Positions 49,055 through 58,636 are shown, numbered from the stretch's first letter. The stretch: 64,000 nucleotides of DNA from DAOTKC01 sp035449045 (GCA_035449045.1 DAOTKC010000004.1:1-64000); one strand, 5' to 3'. Notes: generated by a model from the sequence alone, not told the origin. Translations and numbers: made by a program.

Positions 49055-50479
49055 TCAAAACTTAAAGCCGAAGGCCGAGCCGTCGCTCTTGCCGAGTTCG
49101 GCGCGCGATTTTTTATCGAGTGTTTCGATGACGCGCTTGAAGGTTTCGATTTGCTCGGAAAAGAGGGTGTAATTGGTCTTTTCGATATAGCCCGAGGGCG
49201 CGTTGTTGCATAGATAGTCGGGACCGGGGCAGAGCGCGATTGAGGGAATTCCCACCTTCCAGATGGGCTGGCCCTCGCCGAAGTGAACCATATTCTTGGG
49301 ACGGAGCACGAGCGTCTTGGTCTGCGTCCTATCCTTTATGGCGTCGAGGTAGATTTCCGCCATCTTTTGGTTGGAGGTATAGACGAGCTCGGGATCGATT
49401 TCGGAGACCTGAACAAATTGCTTTTTATCGGGAGTATCGCGCCACTCGGTGCAGCCGAGGTGCTCTAAAGCCACGCCCGCCGTCGCGAGAGCGCCGCCGT
49501 TTTTGCCGTTCCAAAGCTCGGGATGGCGCCGCAGGAACTTGCCGGTCGCCTGAAACAGTCCGCTGCCGAACTGGTGAAGCTGGAAGTGGCCGGTGATGAA
49601 AGAAAATACCAAGGTATGCTCGCGCTCCTCAACGGGTTTGGCGGCGAAATAGCGGGCGAGCGAAAGCAGGGCAATCGGCGCGTTCTCCTCAAATGCGTTG
49701 GAGCCATCGGTGTGGGTGTTTATGATTATCGTTTTCTTTGGGTCTTTACCCGGCAGCACGGCGTAAACGGTCTCGGTGTCGGCGTTCTCATAAACCGAGG
49801 CATCGAGCGTCAATGTCGCCTCCTCGCGCCGCTTGGCCGCCTCGATGATTTTTGCGCCCTCCTCTTCGTCGACCCAAAGCGCGGGTATGCCGGCGTAGCG
49901 CTTAATGAAGGGGAGATATTGGTTTCTTGCGTTGTCGCGGCTGATTCCGCGCATGACGCATACGACGCCCTTGGCGCCCATAAACCGCGCCAGCCCGATA
50001 TTGGGCGATATGACGAAGGTGGCGACGACCGGACTTCCCTGCTTTTTGGGCGGTTCGAAATCGGCGGGGAAGCCCGCGCGCTTTTTAAAGACAAGCCCTA
50101 TACCGGCCTCGAAAACGGGCATGGACACCACCGCTATTTTATTTCTTACGCCTAAAAATGCCGAAAGCCCGCGCTTGCCCGAATATTTGAGCTTGGCCGT
50201 GACACCCTCGGGCGGCGTGCAACCGCTGTAAGGATAATAGCTCGCGCTTTCGGCCTCTGTATTTTTGCCGCCGTCCGAAAAAGATAGCGCCCAGCGTCCG
50301 GGCTCCCAGCGTTTAAAGTGCAGCGTATCGGTCTTGGGCTCGAGCCCGATGGCGGTGAGCTCGCGCTTTATAGACTCTATAAATTCCTTATGCGCCGCGC
50401 TGCCCGTCAGCCTAGGCCCCATCTGCACCATTTTTTGATGATTTTTCTTGATTTCTTCAATATCGAAAAGCCCGCTCAT
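49055..50479 (-). CDS. M28-like peptidase with altered metal ligands
   Basis: 474 residues, cytosolic (no signal peptide). A PA-like inserted domain occupies about 90-240, and an M28-type zinc-peptidase core follows. The first ligand motif is intact as NTHTDG (His256, Asp258). The usual DDN/DDG position reads EEN (264-266). The usual GEExGLxGS segment reads TGHFQLHQFGSG (296-307), so the glutamate pair is replaced by His298-Phe299. It may bind metal differently, or be a non-peptidase relative. GGAGAG precedes the ATG. It stands alone. Confidence 0.7.
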   Translation of the reverse strand: MSGLFDIEEIKKNHQKMVQMGPRLTGSAAHKEFIESIKRELTAIGLEPKTDTLHFKRWEPGRWALSFSDGGKNTEAESASYYPYSGCTPPEGVTAKLKYSGKRGLSAFLGVRNKIAVVSMPVFEAGIGLVFKKRAGFPADFEPPKKQGSPVVATFVISPNIGLARFMGAKGVVCVMRGISRDNARNQYLPFIKRYAGIPALWVDEEEGAKIIEAAKRREEATLTLDASVYENADTETVYAVLPGKDPKKTIIINTHTDGSNAFEENAPIALLSLARYFAAKPVEEREHTLVFSFITGHFQLHQFGSGLFQATGKFLRRHPELWNGKNGGALATAGVALEHLGCTEWRDTPDKKQFVQVSEIDPELVYTSNQKMAEIYLDAIKDRTQTKTLVLRPKNMVHFGEGQPIWKVGIPSIALCPGPDYLCNNAPSGYIEKTNYTLFSEQIETFKRVIETLDKKSRAELGKSDGSAFGFKF

Positions 50480-50614
50480 AAATCTCTCCTTACTTTTTTG
50501 CGATTAAACCGTTGCTAAAGAGGCAATAATTCATTTTAACATATGAGTTTTAAAAAATCGACAAAACATTGCATTTTTTGTAAAAATATGGTAAAGTTAT
50601 CAGGCTGGGAATAT

Positions 50615-51520
50615 ATGAACAATATTATACTTTCTTTAATACTTAGTTTGGCCGCAGGCACACTCGGAATGGGGGCGGGCGGCATAATAGGCGGAGTGTT
50701 CGGCCGCAAGGGCGGGCGCAATATTTCGCTTGTCTTGACTTTCGCCGCCGGCATCATGGCCGGCGTAGTGTTCTTCGAGCTTGTTCCCGAGGCCGTCGAG
50801 CTGTCGGAAACTCCGCTTTTCGATTATTCGGGTGTGGTGTTCGCGCTGATTGCGCTTATCGCGGGCGTCTTCGGCATTCTTCTAATAGATAAAATCGTCG
50901 ATAGCATTTTGAGCAAGACGCGCGGCCGCGGGCATATCCATATTCACGCCGAGCATGATGACCACGACCACTCTGGCCACGAGGAGACTTGCGACTGCGG
51001 GCATTCTCACGGCGAAACCGCCGAGGCGCCCTTGGGCGGGGAAGCGGGCGAATGCAGCGAGTGCGGGCGAATGAACTCACTTATGCGGACGGGAATTTTG
51101 ATGCTTCTCGCGCTCACTCTCCACAACATTCCCGAGGGCATGGCAATCGGCTCTTCGGGCGTGGTTAGCGCATTTACCGCCATTCTTCTTGCCGTCGTCG
51201 CCGCCGTTCACAACGTGCCGGCAGGCATGGCGGTTTCCGCCGCGCTCACGGGCGGCGGCATGAAGCGCTGGGCGGCCGCGCTGCTTGCGGCGGCCGCGGG
51301 CGCGACTACGGCGCTGGGCGCCGTTATAGGCGCCTACATCGGCGCGGTGTCGGAGATAGCCTCGGGCATTTCCATCGGCGTTGCCGCGGGCGGGCTGCTC
51401 TTCGTCATCTTCGTTGAAATTATCCCGGGCGCGGTCAAGGAAAACGGCGGAAAATTTCCCGCCATCCCTTTGCTTTCCGGCCTTATCGCCTCGGCCGCAA
51501 TCGTCTTTTTTGTCCATTGA
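50615..51520 (+). CDS. ZIP family metal transporter with His-rich loop
   Basis: 301 residues from the ATG at 50615; 24 codons of a longer reading have no support. About eight membrane spans. The long loop after span three holds a metal-binding stretch rich in His and Asp (about 107-132). The first conserved motif is HNIPEGMA (170-177). The second reads HNVPAGMA (199-206), with Ala in place of the metal-ligand Glu. The family carries Zn2+ and other divalent ions. The Shine-Dalgarno is weak. Confidence 0.85.
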   Translation: MNNIILSLILSLAAGTLGMGAGGIIGGVFGRKGGRNISLVLTFAAGIMAGVVFFELVPEAVELSETPLFDYSGVVFALIALIAGVFGILLIDKIVDSILSKTRGRGHIHIHAEHDDHDHSGHEETCDCGHSHGETAEAPLGGEAGECSECGRMNSLMRTGILMLLALTLHNIPEGMAIGSSGVVSAFTAILLAVVAAVHNVPAGMAVSAALTGGGMKRWAAALLAAAAGATTALGAVIGAYIGAVSEIASGISIGVAAGGLLFVIFVEIIPGAVKENGGKFPAIPLLSGLIASAAIVFFVH

Positions 51521-51535
51521 TTCTTAAAATCTGTC

Positions 51536-51564
51536 TTGATTTTTACATTCGTTTACTTTATAAT
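51536..51564 (+). promoter_or_regulatory. promoter of the DUF2804 gene
   Basis: TTGATT (51536-51541), 17 bp, TATAAT (51559-51564), 35 bp before the ATG. Confidence 0.75.
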
Positions 51565-51598
51565 ACTAAATTATAAGTATTGTATTTGGGAGGAAATT

Positions 51599-52636
51599 AT
51601 GTCTAATCAGCATCAGGTGACTGTTAAGCAAAAGCTGTTTAAGGACGGTCTTATCGCCGAGCCCGGCTATGCCAAGAATATGGTTTGGGAATATAGCCGC
51701 GACGACATCAAGGCAAAGCCGATAAGAATCAAGGAGTGGGACTACTACATCATCACAAATAAAGAATTCGCGCTTGCCCTGACGCTTGCCGACAACGGCT
51801 TTATCGGCGCCATCAGCGCCTCCGTAATCGACTATAAACAACCATTCGAAATTACCAAGACCAAGGTCAACTTATTCCCGATGGGGCGCATGATGTTTCC
51901 CTCGACACCCGAGTCGGGCGACGTCATGTGGCGCAACGACATGACGTGGATGGAGTTTAGAAACGACGGCAAGACGCGCCGCCTTATCGGCGAATATATC
52001 GGCTTCGGCAAAAATAAAGAGGACCTCCGCTTCGATGTCACGCTGACGGAATTCCCCGAGGAATATATGGTGATAGCGACGCCATTTAAAAAGCCCTATC
52101 ACTTCTATTTCAACGCCAAAATCAACTGCATGCGCGCCGAAGGGAGTTTTAAGATGGGCGACCGCCTCTTTAAGTTCGACCCCGCCGATTCGCTGGGCAC
52201 GCTGGACTGGGGCAGAGGCGTCTGGACTTACGACAACACCTGGTATTGGGGCAGCGCCCAAACAAGGCTTCCCTCGGGCGACACCTTCGGCTTCAATATC
52301 GGCTACGGCTTCGGCGACACCTCGCAGGCGACCGAAAATATGCTCTTCTTCAACGGCAAGTCGCATAAGCTCGACGAAGTGGTTTTCAATATACCGCAAA
52401 AAGACGGCCGCGACGACTTCATGTCGCCGTGGACTTTCAGCTCCAACGACGGCAGGTTTGAGACCAGTTTCTATCCCATTGTCGACCGCTACGCGCCCGT
52501 CAATCTGGGCGTAATTGCCATGATACCGCATCAGGTCTTCGGCAAGATGAGCGGCAAAGCGGTCCTTGACGACGGACGGGTCATCGAGTTTTCCGACCTT
52601 ATCTGCTTCGCCGAAAAAGTCCACAACAGATGGTGA
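51599..52636 (+). CDS. DUF2804 family protein
   Basis: 345 residues from the ATG at 51599 with a GGGAGGAAA site. The protein is rich in Trp, Tyr and beta-strand patterns (for example GTLDWGRGVWTYDNTWYWGS, a hallmark stretch of DUF2804). No signal peptide or membrane segment. Function of the family is unknown; the pattern resembles lipocalin-like beta sheets. It appears monocistronic. Its leader promoter is well formed. Confidence 0.8.
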   Translation: MSNQHQVTVKQKLFKDGLIAEPGYAKNMVWEYSRDDIKAKPIRIKEWDYYIITNKEFALALTLADNGFIGAISASVIDYKQPFEITKTKVNLFPMGRMMFPSTPESGDVMWRNDMTWMEFRNDGKTRRLIGEYIGFGKNKEDLRFDVTLTEFPEEYMVIATPFKKPYHFYFNAKINCMRAEGSFKMGDRLFKFDPADSLGTLDWGRGVWTYDNTWYWGSAQTRLPSGDTFGFNIGYGFGDTSQATENMLFFNGKSHKLDEVVFNIPQKDGRDDFMSPWTFSSNDGRFETSFYPIVDRYAPVNLGVIAMIPHQVFGKMSGKAVLDDGRVIEFSDLICFAEKVHNRW

Positions 52637-52833
52637 AATGAATTCATAATCGACAAAATAAGGGTTTATCTTGTCGAAAAAGCCGCTTAAAGCTCTTATT
52701 TGGCAATAAAAAGGCGAAAGGCAAGTAAAAACAATAGAATTTTGTCAGCAAATCAAACGAAAAGCAGTTAGAAAAAAAAGCAAAATTAAAAAAGCAAATA
52801 AAAAAGGGCAAGTTAAGAAACCCGGAGGTTTTT

Positions 52834-53556
52834 ATGGAATATATCCCCTATATTATTACCGCTCTCGGCGCGGCGGCAGCCGTGCTTTTTATCATCGTGC
52901 GCATTAAGCGCGGCGGCGTTTTGGGCGTCATAACCAAGACGCTGGCGAGCCTGTTCTTTATTGCGGTCGCCGTAGTCGCCACGCTTACTGCTAAGGACTC
53001 GGGCGAGGCGTATTTCGGCGCTTTCATAATCTTCGGGCTGGTGTTCGGGTTGGTCGGCGACATCGTGCTTGACCTTAAAATCGTCTATCCCGCCGACAAC
53101 GACGCCTGGACCTACACCGGCATGTCATCCTTCGCCGTCGGCCACGTCATGTATCTTTTGGCGTTTCTGCCCCTCGCGGTCAAGCTTCCCAATTTGTGGA
53201 TGATTTTTGTCTTTCCCGTCCTCGCGGGTCTTTTGTTCGACGGTGCCGCCGTGCTCGGCGCGCCCAAGATGGGTTTAGATTACGGCAAGTTCAAAATCCC
53301 CTCGCTGATTTACGCCTTCGAGCTCACCTTTTTAATGAGCTTCGCCTTCGCGCTTTCGATAGCCGACAATTTCGTTTCCAAAAAGTTTATCCTTCTGTTC
53401 GTCGGCGCGTTGCTGTTCTTGATTTCCGACCTCATTTTGTCGCAGCAATACTTTTCCAAAGACGCAAGCAAGCTTAAAAATCCCGTGCTCGTCGCCGCCA
53501 ACCATGTGGCTTACTACGCGGCGCAGTTTTTAATCGCGCTGACGGTGGCGGTTTAA
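52834..53556 (+). CDS. YhhN/lysoplasmalogenase-like membrane protein
   Basis: 240 residues with about eight membrane spans. GLVGDIVLDLK in the middle and LLFLISDLILSQQYF near the C terminus match the conserved acidic motifs of the YhhN/TMEM86 family. Eukaryotic TMEM86B and some bacterial members hydrolyse lysoplasmalogens; whether this one does is inference. CCGGAGG precedes the ATG, and the leader contains CAAGTTAAGAAA, related to the repeat word of other leaders. The next gene starts 49 bp later. Confidence 0.78.
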   Translation: MEYIPYIITALGAAAAVLFIIVRIKRGGVLGVITKTLASLFFIAVAVVATLTAKDSGEAYFGAFIIFGLVFGLVGDIVLDLKIVYPADNDAWTYTGMSSFAVGHVMYLLAFLPLAVKLPNLWMIFVFPVLAGLLFDGAAVLGAPKMGLDYGKFKIPSLIYAFELTFLMSFAFALSIADNFVSKKFILLFVGALLFLISDLILSQQYFSKDASKLKNPVLVAANHVAYYAAQFLIALTVAV

Positions 53557-53605
53557 GGCGTTAAGTTAAAGGGCTTTTACAAAAGCGCGGGGCGAGCATA
53601 AACTT

Positions 53606-54697
53606 ATGAAAATTATCGTCATCCCCGACAGCTTCAAGGGCACGATTAAAGCGTCCGAGGCGGCGGCAATCATTGCCGCCGAGGCGGCGCGCGTCTATCC
53701 CTTTGCCGAGATTTCGGAATATCCCATCGCCGACGGCGGTGAGGGCACGCTCGACTGCTTTTTCAAGATTTTGGGCGGGCGATATATCGAAAAAGAGGTG
53801 ACGGGCCCCAATTTCAAAAAGATAACGGCTCGCTATCTTGAGGCCGGCGAAACCGCCGTCGTCGAGCTTGCCGAAGCGGCGGGGCTTCCTCTTGCCAACC
53901 CCAGAGACCCTCTCAACACCACCACTTACGGCGTCGGCGAGCTTATCGGCGCCGCGCTTTCGTCGGGCGCAAAGCGCGTGATTCTGGGCATGGGCGGCAG
54001 CGCAACCAACGACATGGGCGCGGGTATGGCGGCGGCGCTCGGCGTCGTCTTCAAAGATAAAGACGGCCGCCCCTTTATTCCCACGGGCGGCACGCTCTCC
54101 AAGATTGCCAAAATTGAATCCCTTAAAAATCTGAACATAATGGCGCTCTGCGACGTAAAAAACCCGCTCACGGGCGAAAACGGCGCGGCATTCGTCTATG
54201 CGCCCCAAAAGGGAGCCGATAAAAGAGCCGTTTTAACGCTTGACGACGGCCTTAAGCACGCAAACGACATTTTGAAAAATTACGGCATCGACGTTTCGGA
54301 TGTAGAGGGCGCGGGCGCGGCGGGCGGCACGGGCGGCGGCGTTCTCGCCTTTTTGGGCGGCGAGCTTAAGCGCGGCATCGACACAGTTTTGGAGCTTATC
54401 GGCTTTGGGAAAAAAGCGCGGACGGCCGATTTAATTGTAACGGGCGAGGGCTCGCTGGACCGCCAAAGCTTTTACGGCAAGGTCATCGACGGCATCATTA
54501 GCCGGAGCGGCGGCACGACGGTGGTTGCCATCGTGGGCATTTCCAAAATCCAAAACCACAGGGATTTCGGCTTGGCCGCCGTCGTCGAGACAAACTATCT
54601 GCACCGCCCCTTCGAGGAAATTAAGCCCACCGCCAAAGAGGACCTTAAAGCGGCCGCCGCAAAATTCTTTGAAAACCTGCCCGAATATCTGAACTGA
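53606..54697 (+). CDS. glycerate kinase (GlxK/GarK family)
   Basis: 363 residues of the class II-type glycerate kinase family (GlxK/GarK). It begins MKIIVIPDSFKGTIKASEAA, followed by PIADGGEGTLDC, GMGGSATNDMGAGMAAALG and DLIVTGEGSLDRQSFYGK, all conserved. It phosphorylates glycerate using ATP. No other glycerate pathway gene is adjacent, but the glycine cleavage cluster is in the same window. It may share a transcript with the YhhN-like gene. Confidence 0.92.
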   Translation: MKIIVIPDSFKGTIKASEAAAIIAAEAARVYPFAEISEYPIADGGEGTLDCFFKILGGRYIEKEVTGPNFKKITARYLEAGETAVVELAEAAGLPLANPRDPLNTTTYGVGELIGAALSSGAKRVILGMGGSATNDMGAGMAAALGVVFKDKDGRPFIPTGGTLSKIAKIESLKNLNIMALCDVKNPLTGENGAAFVYAPQKGADKRAVLTLDDGLKHANDILKNYGIDVSDVEGAGAAGGTGGGVLAFLGGELKRGIDTVLELIGFGKKARTADLIVTGEGSLDRQSFYGKVIDGIISRSGGTTVVAIVGISKIQNHRDFGLAAVVETNYLHRPFEEIKPTAKEDLKAAAAKFFENLPEYLN

Positions 54698-54720
54698 TTT
54701 TTTGCCTTCGCGCATAAAAC

Positions 54721-54746
54721 AAAAAAGCCCTCCTCGGGCTTTTTTC
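54721..54746 (+). terminator. terminator of glycerate kinase gene
   Basis: AAGCCC / GGGCTT stem with short loop and A/T runs. Confidence 0.8.
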
Positions 54747-54754
54747 ATCCACAG

Positions 54755-54945
54755 TTATTCATTATTCATTATTAATTATTAATTCGGCGTAAGCCGTCAT
54801 CCACCGTTTTTCGTTTTTCGTTGAGCGTTTTTCTTTCGGCGCAACGCGCCGCGTCCACCATTATTCATTATTCATTATTAATTATTAATTCGGCGTAAGC
54901 CGCCATCCACCGTTTTTCGTTTTTCGTTGAGCGTTTTTCATTCGG
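54755..54945 (+). repeat. dispersed TTCGTTGAGC repeat family, two long direct copies
   Basis: Copies at about 54755-54839 and 54861-54945 begin TTATTCATTATTCATTATTA, continue with GGCGTAAGCCG(T/C)CATCCACCG, and end TTTTTCGTTGAGCGTTTTTC. They are about 85 bp each and nearly identical. Confidence 0.9.
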
Positions 54946-54947
54946 AG

Positions 54948-56384
54948 TTACTCCGCTAGCGCAGCGAGCGCCGAGTTCAAACGCCGCAGGCTTTCATCTT
55001 TTCCCAAAATATCGAGCATTTCAAAAGCACCTCCCGGCGTGCTCTCGCGGTTGGTCACAGCTATTCGGAGCGGCCAAAGGAGCTGGCCTTTCTTTAGGGG
55101 CGAGGCCTCGGCAAACGCCATGACGGCGTCGTGCAGCGACTGCTGAGTCCATTCCGAAATTCCGCTAAGCAGCGGAATCAGCGCTTTCAGCGCCTCTTTT
55201 GCCGTGGCTCTGTCGGCCTTTTGCTTTTTATTTTCGTAAAGCGCGGCGTCCACGCCGTCGTAGCTATCTAAAAACGCCCACAGCGCCCCGATTTCGGAGA
55301 GAATTTCCACTCTCGGCTGAGTCAGCGGTGCGAGCTTTGTTATAGCGTATTTTTTAGCCGTCTCGGCGAAGTAAGGCTTGGAAACCTCCAAAAAATCCTC
55401 GGGCGAAAGCTCCTTTACATATTGCGCGTTGAGCCATTTCAGCTTAGCCTCGTCGAAGATGGCGGGGGAGTTGTTGAGTCCGTCCACCGAAAAGCGGGCG
55501 ATAAGTTCGTCAAGCGTAAATTTTTCGCGGTTTTCCTTGGGGCTCCAGCCTAAAAGCGCGATATAGTTGACGATTGCCTCGGCTAGATAGCCCTTATGAA
55601 TAAAATCTTCAAAGTTGGCGTCGCCGTAGCGCTTGGAGAGCTTTCGCGCCGCATCCTTCATTATGACGGGAAGGTGGATATAGGCGGGACGCTGCCAGCC
55701 GAAGCTGTCATAAATCAAGTTATATTTGGGCGTGCTGGAAAGGTATTCGCTGCCGCGTATGACGTGCGTTATCGCCATCAGGTGGTCGTCGACGACGTTG
55801 GCGAAGTTGTAGGTCGGCATGCCGTCGCTCTTTAAAAGAATGTTGTCCTCGAGGTCGGCGCAGTCTAACTCAATCTCGCCGAAAACCAAATCGGTGTAGC
55901 CGGTCTTGCCGTGTTCGGGAATGTTTTGGCGGATGACGTAGCTTTCGCCGGCGGCGAGCTTTGCTTCAATCTCGCTCTTTGTCAGTTTAAGGCAGTGCTT
56001 GTCGTATTTTTTGACGCCCTTGTCGTCGGCCAGCTCCTCCAAACGCTCCTTGGAGCAGAAGCAGTAATAAGCGCCGCCCAGCTCAACCAGCTTTTTGGCG
56101 TATTTTGTATAGATTTCCTTTCGTTCGCTTTGGATATAGGGCCCAAAGTCGCCGCCGACATCCGGTCCTTCGTCGTGCGTGAGGCCGGCTTTTTTGAGCG
56201 TCGAGAAGATAACGTCTACCGCGCCCTCGATAAAGCGCTCGCGGTCGGTATCCTCTATTCTCAAAATGAACTTGCCGTTATTTGCGCGCGCGAACAAAAA
56301 CGCGTAGAGCGCGGTGCGGAGGTTGCCTATGTGCATGAAGCCCGTCGGGCTGGGAGCGAATCTTGTTCTTACTGTGTCCATCAT
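54948..56384 (-). CDS. gltX: glutamyl-tRNA synthetase
   Basis: 478 residues. The class I signature is FMHIGNLRTAL, and the second is KLSKRYG. It charges tRNA-Glu (and possibly tRNA-Gln in organisms with the amidotransferase route). Two adjacent ATG codons exist; the second, at 56381, fits the AAGGA spacing better. The C-terminal anticodon-binding domain is complete. The gene has no close partners; its 3' end abuts the dispersed repeats. Confidence 0.96.
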   Translation of the reverse strand: MMDTVRTRFAPSPTGFMHIGNLRTALYAFLFARANNGKFILRIEDTDRERFIEGAVDVIFSTLKKAGLTHDEGPDVGGDFGPYIQSERKEIYTKYAKKLVELGGAYYCFCSKERLEELADDKGVKKYDKHCLKLTKSEIEAKLAAGESYVIRQNIPEHGKTGYTDLVFGEIELDCADLEDNILLKSDGMPTYNFANVVDDHLMAITHVIRGSEYLSSTPKYNLIYDSFGWQRPAYIHLPVIMKDAARKLSKRYGDANFEDFIHKGYLAEAIVNYIALLGWSPKENREKFTLDELIARFSVDGLNNSPAIFDEAKLKWLNAQYVKELSPEDFLEVSKPYFAETAKKYAITKLAPLTQPRVEILSEIGALWAFLDSYDGVDAALYENKKQKADRATAKEALKALIPLLSGISEWTQQSLHDAVMAFAEASPLKKGQLLWPLRIAVTNRESTPGGAFEMLDILGKDESLRRLNSALAALAE

Positions 56385-56527
56385 GTCCTTACGTTTAGAA
56401 AATATTTTTTTTAGTCGGTAAGCGTCGCCGAATTATGATTTTGTAGGTCTACCAACCGTCATAGCTAATTATATCAAATCACGGCGATTTTTTAGCTTGG
56501 GATTTTTTGATTTTTTCTGATTTTTGC

Positions 56528-57283
56528 TTAATCGTTCTTTTTTTCTTGCGTAAATATCGTGGCGCGGTGTTTGATTTTGGCGCCGTCTAAAAATCTGTTG
56601 CAGTTCTCATCCCAAAATGCCGTCATCCCCGCGTTTCTGAAAGAGAAGCACTCTTCGCCCGCGAAAATTATGTGGTCGTAGAGCGCGATGTTCAAAAGCT
56701 TAAGCAACACCGCAATCATGCCGGTAAGGTCGATGTCGGCGTCGGAGGGCGTGGCATTGCCGCGGGGATGGTTGTGGGCGATGACGACGCTTGACGCTTT
56801 GGCGCGAAGAGCGGCGTTGACTACGACCTTGGCCGAAACCGCCACCGATTTATTGTCGCCCTTTGCAATAAGCTGGGTGTTTATAAGGTTGTCGTGGACG
56901 TCCAAAGAGATTAAATAGACGGCTTCCTCCGCCAAGCCGTAGAACAGCCGCTTTATGTAATTGGACATCGCCGAATATCCAGTAAGCCGCACCTTGGCAT
57001 CAAGAAGCGACTTTTGATATGCTCTCCCTATCGAGGGCATGAGCGTCAGAAACAGCGCGGCGTTTTTAGTCATGCCCTTTACGGCAAACAAATCGTCGTA
57101 GGCGGCGTTCAAGACGTTGGCCAACGAGCCGAAGGCCTCAATCAAGGCGTGCGCTATTGAGTTAGTGTCCTTTCTCGGGATAAAAGCATACAGAATGTAT
57201 TCGAGGATTTCGTGAGGTTGCAAACTGTCCAAACCGGAGGATATAATTCTCTCACGCATCCTGTTTCGATGGTCCTCGTGCAT
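56528..57283 (-). CDS. radC: RadC/UPF0758-type JAB-domain protein
   Basis: 251 residues from the ATG at 57283, which has AGGAG at a good distance; a reading to 57547 runs through the neighbour. Helix-hairpin-helix region at the N terminus (about 1-80), then a JAB/MPN metalloprotease-like domain with HNHPRGNATPSDAD. The name radC is historical; a DNA-repair role has been withdrawn for E. coli RadC. Its start is divergent from a PepV-like gene across about 106 bp. Confidence 0.9.
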   Translation of the reverse strand: MHEDHRNRMRERIISSGLDSLQPHEILEYILYAFIPRKDTNSIAHALIEAFGSLANVLNAAYDDLFAVKGMTKNAALFLTLMPSIGRAYQKSLLDAKVRLTGYSAMSNYIKRLFYGLAEEAVYLISLDVHDNLINTQLIAKGDNKSVAVSAKVVVNAALRAKASSVVIAHNHPRGNATPSDADIDLTGMIAVLLKLLNIALYDHIIFAGEECFSFRNAGMTAFWDENCNRFLDGAKIKHRATIFTQEKKND

Positions 57284-57389
57284 ATTACTCCTAAACAGTT
57301 CACTTTTCGGCGTTAAAACAGTATAATAGACTTTACAATAATGATAGCATAAGGCTTTGTCAAAATAAAGCAAAAAATAAAGGTAGGGT

Positions 57390-58625
57390 ATGAATTTGTT
57401 TGACGAACTTGTAAATAACACATTGAAGCTTATCGCCTTCCCGTCCGTCAAGGGCGAGGCCGAGGAAGGCGCGCCGTTCGGCCGTGAAAACCGCGGGGCT
57501 CTCGATTTCACGCTGGCGCTCGCAAAAAAGCTGGGCTTTAAAATCAAGGATTTGGACGGCTACGCCGGCTATGCCGAGATAGGCGAGGGCGAGCTTTTCG
57601 CCGTTCTTGGCCACCTCGACGTCGTGCCTTTCGGCGAGGGCTGGACCAAAAGCCCGCTCGGCGAAATCGACGGCGGATATATCTACGGCCGCGGCATAAT
57701 GGACAACAAAGGCCCCACGCTATCGGCGCTCTATGCCGCGAAAAGACTACTCGACGAGGGCTACACGCCCGTTCGGCGCTTAAGGTTCATCTTCGGCTGC
57801 GACGAGGAGAGCGGCGGCTGGGGCTGCATGAAACGCTACGCCGCGACGGAAGAGATGCCCGTGCTCGGCTTTTCGCCCGACTCCGATTTTCCCGTAATAT
57901 TTGCCGAAAAGGGGATAGTGAATTATAAAATTAGCCTTCCCATATCCAAAAACATCAAAATAACCGCCGGCCTTCGCCCCAACGTCGTCCCCAACGCCTG
58001 CGAGGCCGAGGTGAACGGGCTCAAACTTTCGACGAAGGGCACCTCCGCCCATGCCGCCCATCCCGAGCTCGGTGACAACGCGGTTATAAAAATGCTCAGG
58101 ATTCTTTCGGGCGAGCACCCCTCGATTAAATTAATTTATGAAAATCTTTCCGATTACTACGGCGAAAACTGCGGTCTCGCCATGTCCGACGAGCCGAGCG
58201 GAAAGCTTACCGTAAACTTAGGAATGATAGGCTGTGAAGAAGAAAAAATTTGGGTCGTCGTCGATATCCGCTATCCCGTCACCAAGACCGAGGACGAGGT
58301 TTTGAAGCGGCTAGCAGACGCCTTCCCCGACGCCGAAATAGAAAAGACGCACTTCCATCTTCCGCTCTATGTCGAAAAGAGCCATCCCTTGGTGCAAAGC
58401 CTGCTCGCATCCTACACGAAAGTTACCGGCGACGCCGCCGAGCCCATTGCCATCGGCGGCGGCACTTACGCCCGCGCCATTCCGGCAGGCGTCGCATTCG
58501 GCCCTCAGTTCCCCGACGTCACCTCGACCATCCATTCTCCCGACGAGCGCGTAAGCATGGCGGATTTCAGAAAGATGTTTGAAATTTACTACGAGGCGCT
58601 CAAGGAGCTTTGCTTTAAAAAATAG
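57390..58625 (+). CDS. M20 family dipeptidase (PepV/Sapep-like)
   Basis: 411 residues, somewhat shorter than PepV (about 470). Zinc-peptidase residues: GHLDVVP (His75, Asp77), GIMDNKGP (bridging Asp105), CDEESGG (catalytic Glu139 and ligand Glu140), FSPDSDFP and the C-terminal TSTIHSPDE with its His. The Sapep/PepV subgroup hydrolyses dipeptides in the cytosol. AGGTAGGGT precedes the ATG. Length suggests a compact lid domain. Confidence 0.87.
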   Translation: MNLFDELVNNTLKLIAFPSVKGEAEEGAPFGRENRGALDFTLALAKKLGFKIKDLDGYAGYAEIGEGELFAVLGHLDVVPFGEGWTKSPLGEIDGGYIYGRGIMDNKGPTLSALYAAKRLLDEGYTPVRRLRFIFGCDEESGGWGCMKRYAATEEMPVLGFSPDSDFPVIFAEKGIVNYKISLPISKNIKITAGLRPNVVPNACEAEVNGLKLSTKGTSAHAAHPELGDNAVIKMLRILSGEHPSIKLIYENLSDYYGENCGLAMSDEPSGKLTVNLGMIGCEEEKIWVVVDIRYPVTKTEDEVLKRLADAFPDAEIEKTHFHLPLYVEKSHPLVQSLLASYTKVTGDAAEPIAIGGGTYARAIPAGVAFGPQFPDVTSTIHSPDERVSMADFRKMFEIYYEALKELCFKK

Positions 58626-58636
58626 CCGAAGCGCCT

